A stretch of DNA of 64,000 nucleotides, from assembly GCA_047971315.1 (NCBI GenBank), contig JBKDZP010000003.1, positions 1 through 64,000 on the forward strand, given 5' to 3'. Below are positions 61,024-64,000 of the stretch, in pieces. The translations under genes and the position numbers were made by a program. Within the stretch, counting starts at the first letter, position 1. The number at the start of each line of letters is the position of its first letter. The stretch is from JBKDZP01 sp047971315. Lineage in GTDB: Bacteria > Bacillota_I > Bacilli_A > RF39 > UBA660. A model generated the notes under the pieces. The model did not search any database and was not told the DNA's origin. It saw only the letters and a list, made by a program, of their open reading frames with translations.

Positions 61024-63380
61024 AATTTTGCAGAAGTTTTTGTTTCTACTTCATTTATTATTTTATTAAATATTTCAGTTACTTCTTCATCTATTAATGT
61101 TTTAGTATTGTCTTGAAAAGTTAATGAGAATGCGATTGATTTTTCATTTGCTATTTTATCTTTTACATAAACATCAAATATTTCTATTTTTGTTAGAAGT
61201 TTTCCACCAGCTTTTTTAATTACTTTTTCTATTTCTTCTGCTCTAATATCTTTTTCTACAACAAAAGCTACATCTTTTATAACTTCAGGAAACTTATTAA
61301 TTTCTTTGAAAGTCATTTTACTTGCTCTATTTTCTAATAATTTAGTTAAATTAATTTCAAATACAAAAATATCATCATTAGTAACATTAGGATGTATTTT
61401 ACCAATATAACCAATATTTTTACCTTGCATAATTATAGATGCTGCAACTCCTGGATGTAATTCATTTGGTATATTTTCATCAATTACTAGTGAGTATCTA
61501 TTTTCAAAACCTAAATAATTTAATAAGTTATTTAATATTCCTTTAATGACATAAAAATCTATTTTTATATTATTTAATCCATTAATATATTTACCTGTCA
61601 TTAAAACAGCTAGTTTTAAGTCTTCTTTATAGGTATCATTTTCTTTATAAAAACCTTTACCCATTTCAAAAATTGAAATATCCTTATAATTTCTAGCTTT
61701 ATTGTATTCATATATTTCTTTTAGTGAATAAATTAAACTATTTCTTAGGGTTGATCTATCTTCACTCATTGGATCAGATAATTTAATTCTTGTGAAATTA
61801 TTTAATGTATAATTAAATACAGCAGATTCTGGTATTAATGCATATGATGATGTTTCATTTAAACCTAGATCAACTAGTCTATTTTTTATATCACGATTTA
61901 CTCTATTGTATTTACCTATTTTACCATCAAATACGGGTAGTTTTCCTTTTATTTTATTTATACCATAAATTCTTCCGAATTCTTCAATTAAATCTTCTTT
62001 TATATTAACATCCAATCTTCGAGTTGATACTATAACTTGTAAACAATTATTTAATTTATTTACTTCAAATCCTAATGATTTATAAACAGATATTACATCT
62101 TCTTCTAATACTCTTATTCCTAATACTTTTTCTATTTTGTTTACATTAATTTCAATTGATTTAAAATCTTTACTTGCTTTATCATGAAGCACAATATCAT
62201 TCAAAATTGAAGCACAAGCATAAGTTTCTAGTAAATTACAACTTCTATTTATTGCCATTAGTGTACAATTTGGATCCAATCCCTTTTCAAAACGAAGTGA
62301 AGCTTCACTTCTTAATATCTTTTTAGATGTTCTTCTTATTTTAACATTATCAAATATAGCTGCTTCAATAATTATATTTTTAGTGTTTTCGTCTACTTCT
62401 GTTGATAATCCACCCATTACTCCAGCAAGTCCAATCACTGTTTTACCATTAGTAATTACAATATCATTAGTATCCAAAGTTCTTTCTATATTATCTAATG
62501 TAATTAGTTTTTCATTTACTAATGCATTTCTAACTTCTATTAGATTTCCTAATTTATCAGCATCATAAAAATGTAGTGGTTGTCCTGTTTCTAGCATTAC
62601 ATAATTTGATATATCAACTACGTTGTTTATTGGTCTAATTCCAGATGAAATAAGTCGATTTTTTATATATAAAGGACTTTCTTTTATTACTACATTAGTT
62701 ATTTTTTTAGCAATGAATAAACTACAGTCTTCAGTGTTTATTTTTAATTCAAATTCATCTTTGATACTTTTATTTATTTCATTAAAACTAGTGTTTATTG
62801 GTTTTACTTCTTTTTTATATATTGCTCCTAGTTCATAGGCCATACCTAAAATACTTAGTAAATCTCCTCTATTTGATGTTAGTTCAAAGTCTATTACTTC
62901 ATCATCTAATTCTAGATATTTAATAGGATCTTCTCCTACTTTTGCATCAGTTGGTAATTCATAAATACCTGATTTATCTGATTCCTTTAAATACTTATTA
63001 TCTAGCCCTAGTTCTGCTATTGAACACAGCATACCATTAGATACTTGTCCTCTAATAGTTGATTTTTTTATTTCACCACCAGGTAATTTAGCACCATTTA
63101 TTGCTACTATAACTTTTAGGTCTTTTCTTACATTTGGTGCTCCACATACTATGTCTAAGATTTCTGAATTTATATCTACTTTACAAATATGTAAATGATC
63201 AGAATCAGGATGAATACTACATTCTATTACTTCCCCAATTACTAAATTAGTTGCATTAATAAGTTTAGATGCATCATCATATTCATTTCCAACATTTGTC
63301 ATATCTTCTGCTATTTGTTTTATAGTAATTCTTGGATCTAAATCAATATAATCAGATACAAATTTTCTACTTAATTTCAT
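61011..63380 (-). CDS. pheT: Phenylalanyl-tRNA synthetase beta subunit
   Basis: 789 residues, full length. The N-terminal EMAP-like tRNA-binding domain (NLVIGEVIECSIHPDSDHLHICKVD, split here as NLVIGEVIE and HPDSDHLHICKVD), B3/B4 editing domain (ELTSNRGDLLSILGMAYELG), B5 (RRLDVNIKEDLIEEFGRIYG) and C-terminal anticodon-binding fold (FKEINKFPEVIKDVAFVVEK) are all present. Its ATG overlaps the last base of pheS, giving coupled translation. Confidence 0.96.
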   Translation of the reverse strand: MKLSRKFVSDYIDLDPRITIKQIAEDMTNVGNEYDDASKLINATNLVIGEVIECSIHPDSDHLHICKVDINSEILDIVCGAPNVRKDLKVIVAINGAKLPGGEIKKSTIRGQVSNGMLCSIAELGLDNKYLKESDKSGIYELPTDAKVGEDPIKYLELDDEVIDFELTSNRGDLLSILGMAYELGAIYKKEVKPINTSFNEINKSIKDEFELKINTEDCSLFIAKKITNVVIKESPLYIKNRLISSGIRPINNVVDISNYVMLETGQPLHFYDADKLGNLIEVRNALVNEKLITLDNIERTLDTNDIVITNGKTVIGLAGVMGGLSTEVDENTKNIIIEAAIFDNVKIRRTSKKILRSEASLRFEKGLDPNCTLMAINRSCNLLETYACASILNDIVLHDKASKDFKSIEINVNKIEKVLGIRVLEEDVISVYKSLGFEVNKLNNCLQVIVSTRRLDVNIKEDLIEEFGRIYGINKIKGKLPVFDGKIGKYNRVNRDIKNRLVDLGLNETSSYALIPESAVFNYTLNNFTRIKLSDPMSEDRSTLRNSLIYSLKEIYEYNKARNYKDISIFEMGKGFYKENDTYKEDLKLAVLMTGKYINGLNNIKIDFYVIKGILNNLLNYLGFENRYSLVIDENIPNELHPGVAASIIMQGKNIGYIGKIHPNVTNDDIFVFEINLTKLLENRASKMTFKEINKFPEVIKDVAFVVEKDIRAEEIEKVIKKAGGKLLTKIEIFDVYVKDKIANEKSIAFSLTFQDNTKTLIDEEVTEIFNKIINEVETKTSAKLRNK

Positions 63381-64000
63381 TATTCTTCATCCCTTCTATC
63401 AAATTGTTTTAAGAATCTAATATCATTTCCATAAATTGTTCTAATATCAGTTATTCCATATTTAAACATAGCGAATCGGTCCATTCCAGTACCAAATGCG
63501 AATGCTTGATATTTATTACTATCATACCCACTCATTTCAAGAACATTAGGGTGAACCATACCTGCTCCTAGAACTTCAATCCATCCAGTTTGTTTACAAA
63601 GACTGCATCCTTTTCCACCACATTTAAAACATGTTACGTCAACCTCAACTGATGGTTCTGTAAAAGGAAAGAAACTTGGTCTAAATCTAACTTCTGTTTT
63701 TTCTCCTAAGAATTTTTTTAAAAATAATTCTAATGTTCCTTTTAAGTCAGCCATTGAAATATTTTCATCGATTACTAATCCTTCTATTTGAGCAAATTGA
63801 TGTGAATGTGTTGCATCTTCGTCTCTTCTATACACTTTTCCAGGACATACTATTTTTAGTGGACCTTTTTCTACATTTTCTTGCATTGCTCTAACTTGTG
63901 CTGTTGATGTTTGACTTCTTAGTAAATAATTTTCTATTTCATTTTCTAAATAAAATGTATCTTGAGCATCTCTAGCAGGATGACCGATTGACAAATTTAA
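63380..64000 (-). CDS. pheS: Phenylalanyl-tRNA synthetase alpha subunit, partial (runs off the window)
   Basis: The frame is open to the window end, giving the C-terminal 206 residues. Catalytic motifs present: SIGHPARDAQDTFYL (start of the catalytic domain), YRRDEDATHSHQFAQIEGLV and the final GAGMVHPNVLEMSGYDSNKY with FAFGTGMDRFAMFKYGI. A CxxC-xxx-CxxC-type insertion (CFKCGGKGCSLCKQTGW) is seen, as in many Bacillota. The N terminus lies beyond base 64000. Confidence 0.96.
   Translation of the reverse strand, partial: LNLSIGHPARDAQDTFYLENEIENYLLRSQTSTAQVRAMQENVEKGPLKIVCPGKVYRRDEDATHSHQFAQIEGLVIDENISMADLKGTLELFLKKFLGEKTEVRFRPSFFPFTEPSVEVDVTCFKCGGKGCSLCKQTGWIEVLGAGMVHPNVLEMSGYDSNKYQAFAFGTGMDRFAMFKYGITDIRTIYGNDIRFLKQFDRRDEE

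Noticed and set aside
1..64000. tRNA, rRNA or tmRNA genes
   Set aside because: All gaps of more than 100 bases were read; none showed a cloverleaf, the GGTTCRANYCC arm or rRNA-like sequence.

Overview
The window is a strongly AT-rich stretch of a low-GC Bacillota chromosome. The gene content (B. subtilis-like yrr cluster, mraZ-rsmH-ftsL-pbp division cluster, str operon, rbgA-mrnC-rlmB-sigH) points to class Bacilli. The small proteins, heavy Lys/Asn/Ile use and compact enzymes suggest an uncultured gut lineage near the Erysipelotrichia/Mollicutes branch; that placement is inference. The cell clearly has a wall (MraY, MurD, two class B PBPs, FtsW/SpoVE, MltG, UppP, FemX-like). It also carries endospore-type genes: a SigH-like sigma factor, a CotF-type coat pair, a protein with two CotX/V-like domains and a SpoVD/SpoVE-like pair.

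Layout. 1-5.3 kb: a very large type IV pilin-like surface protein interrupted by an in-frame TAA, with two small membrane proteins. 5.3-9.3 kb: proS, a divergent coat pair, tig, greA. 9.5-18 kb: the yrr cluster (trhP2, trhP1, trmR, mltG, yrzB, ruvX, ireB, alaS), with a 90-bp tandem-repeat gene and a small ORF inserted between ireB and alaS. 17.8-24.8 kb: a decayed cmk, a P-loop kinase, an AI-2E permease, miaA, queA, ruvB, ruvA, secG. 24.8-31.4 kb: fmt, a lineage-specific block containing one apparently split gene, DUF2200, priA. 31.5-37.2 kb: coat X/V-like protein, eno, murD, FemX-like gene, tuf. 37.2-43.1 kb: fusA, rpsG, rpsL, then sigH, rlmB, mrnC, rbgA. 43.2-50.1 kb (plus strand): nucleosidase, GNAT, fhs, SpoVD-like PBP, mraY, ftsW/spoVE. 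50.2-53.2 kb: two more large pilin-like proteins. 53.3-57.2 kb: pbpB-like, ftsL, rsmH, mraZ with a four-repeat operator. 57.2-64 kb: tcdA, Nudix, uppP, DUF4375 protein, pheT and partial pheS.

How it fits together. Most genes are housekeeping: translation, tRNA modification, wall synthesis and recombination. The unusual layer is threefold: (i) three loci where a coding frame is broken only by TAA codons (the adhesin, cmk with three TAA plus a frameshift, and an unknown ~860-codon gene); (ii) three pilin-like proteins with very large extracellular parts; (iii) sporulation parts in an otherwise compact genome. No tRNA, rRNA, CRISPR array, insertion sequence or phage module was seen.
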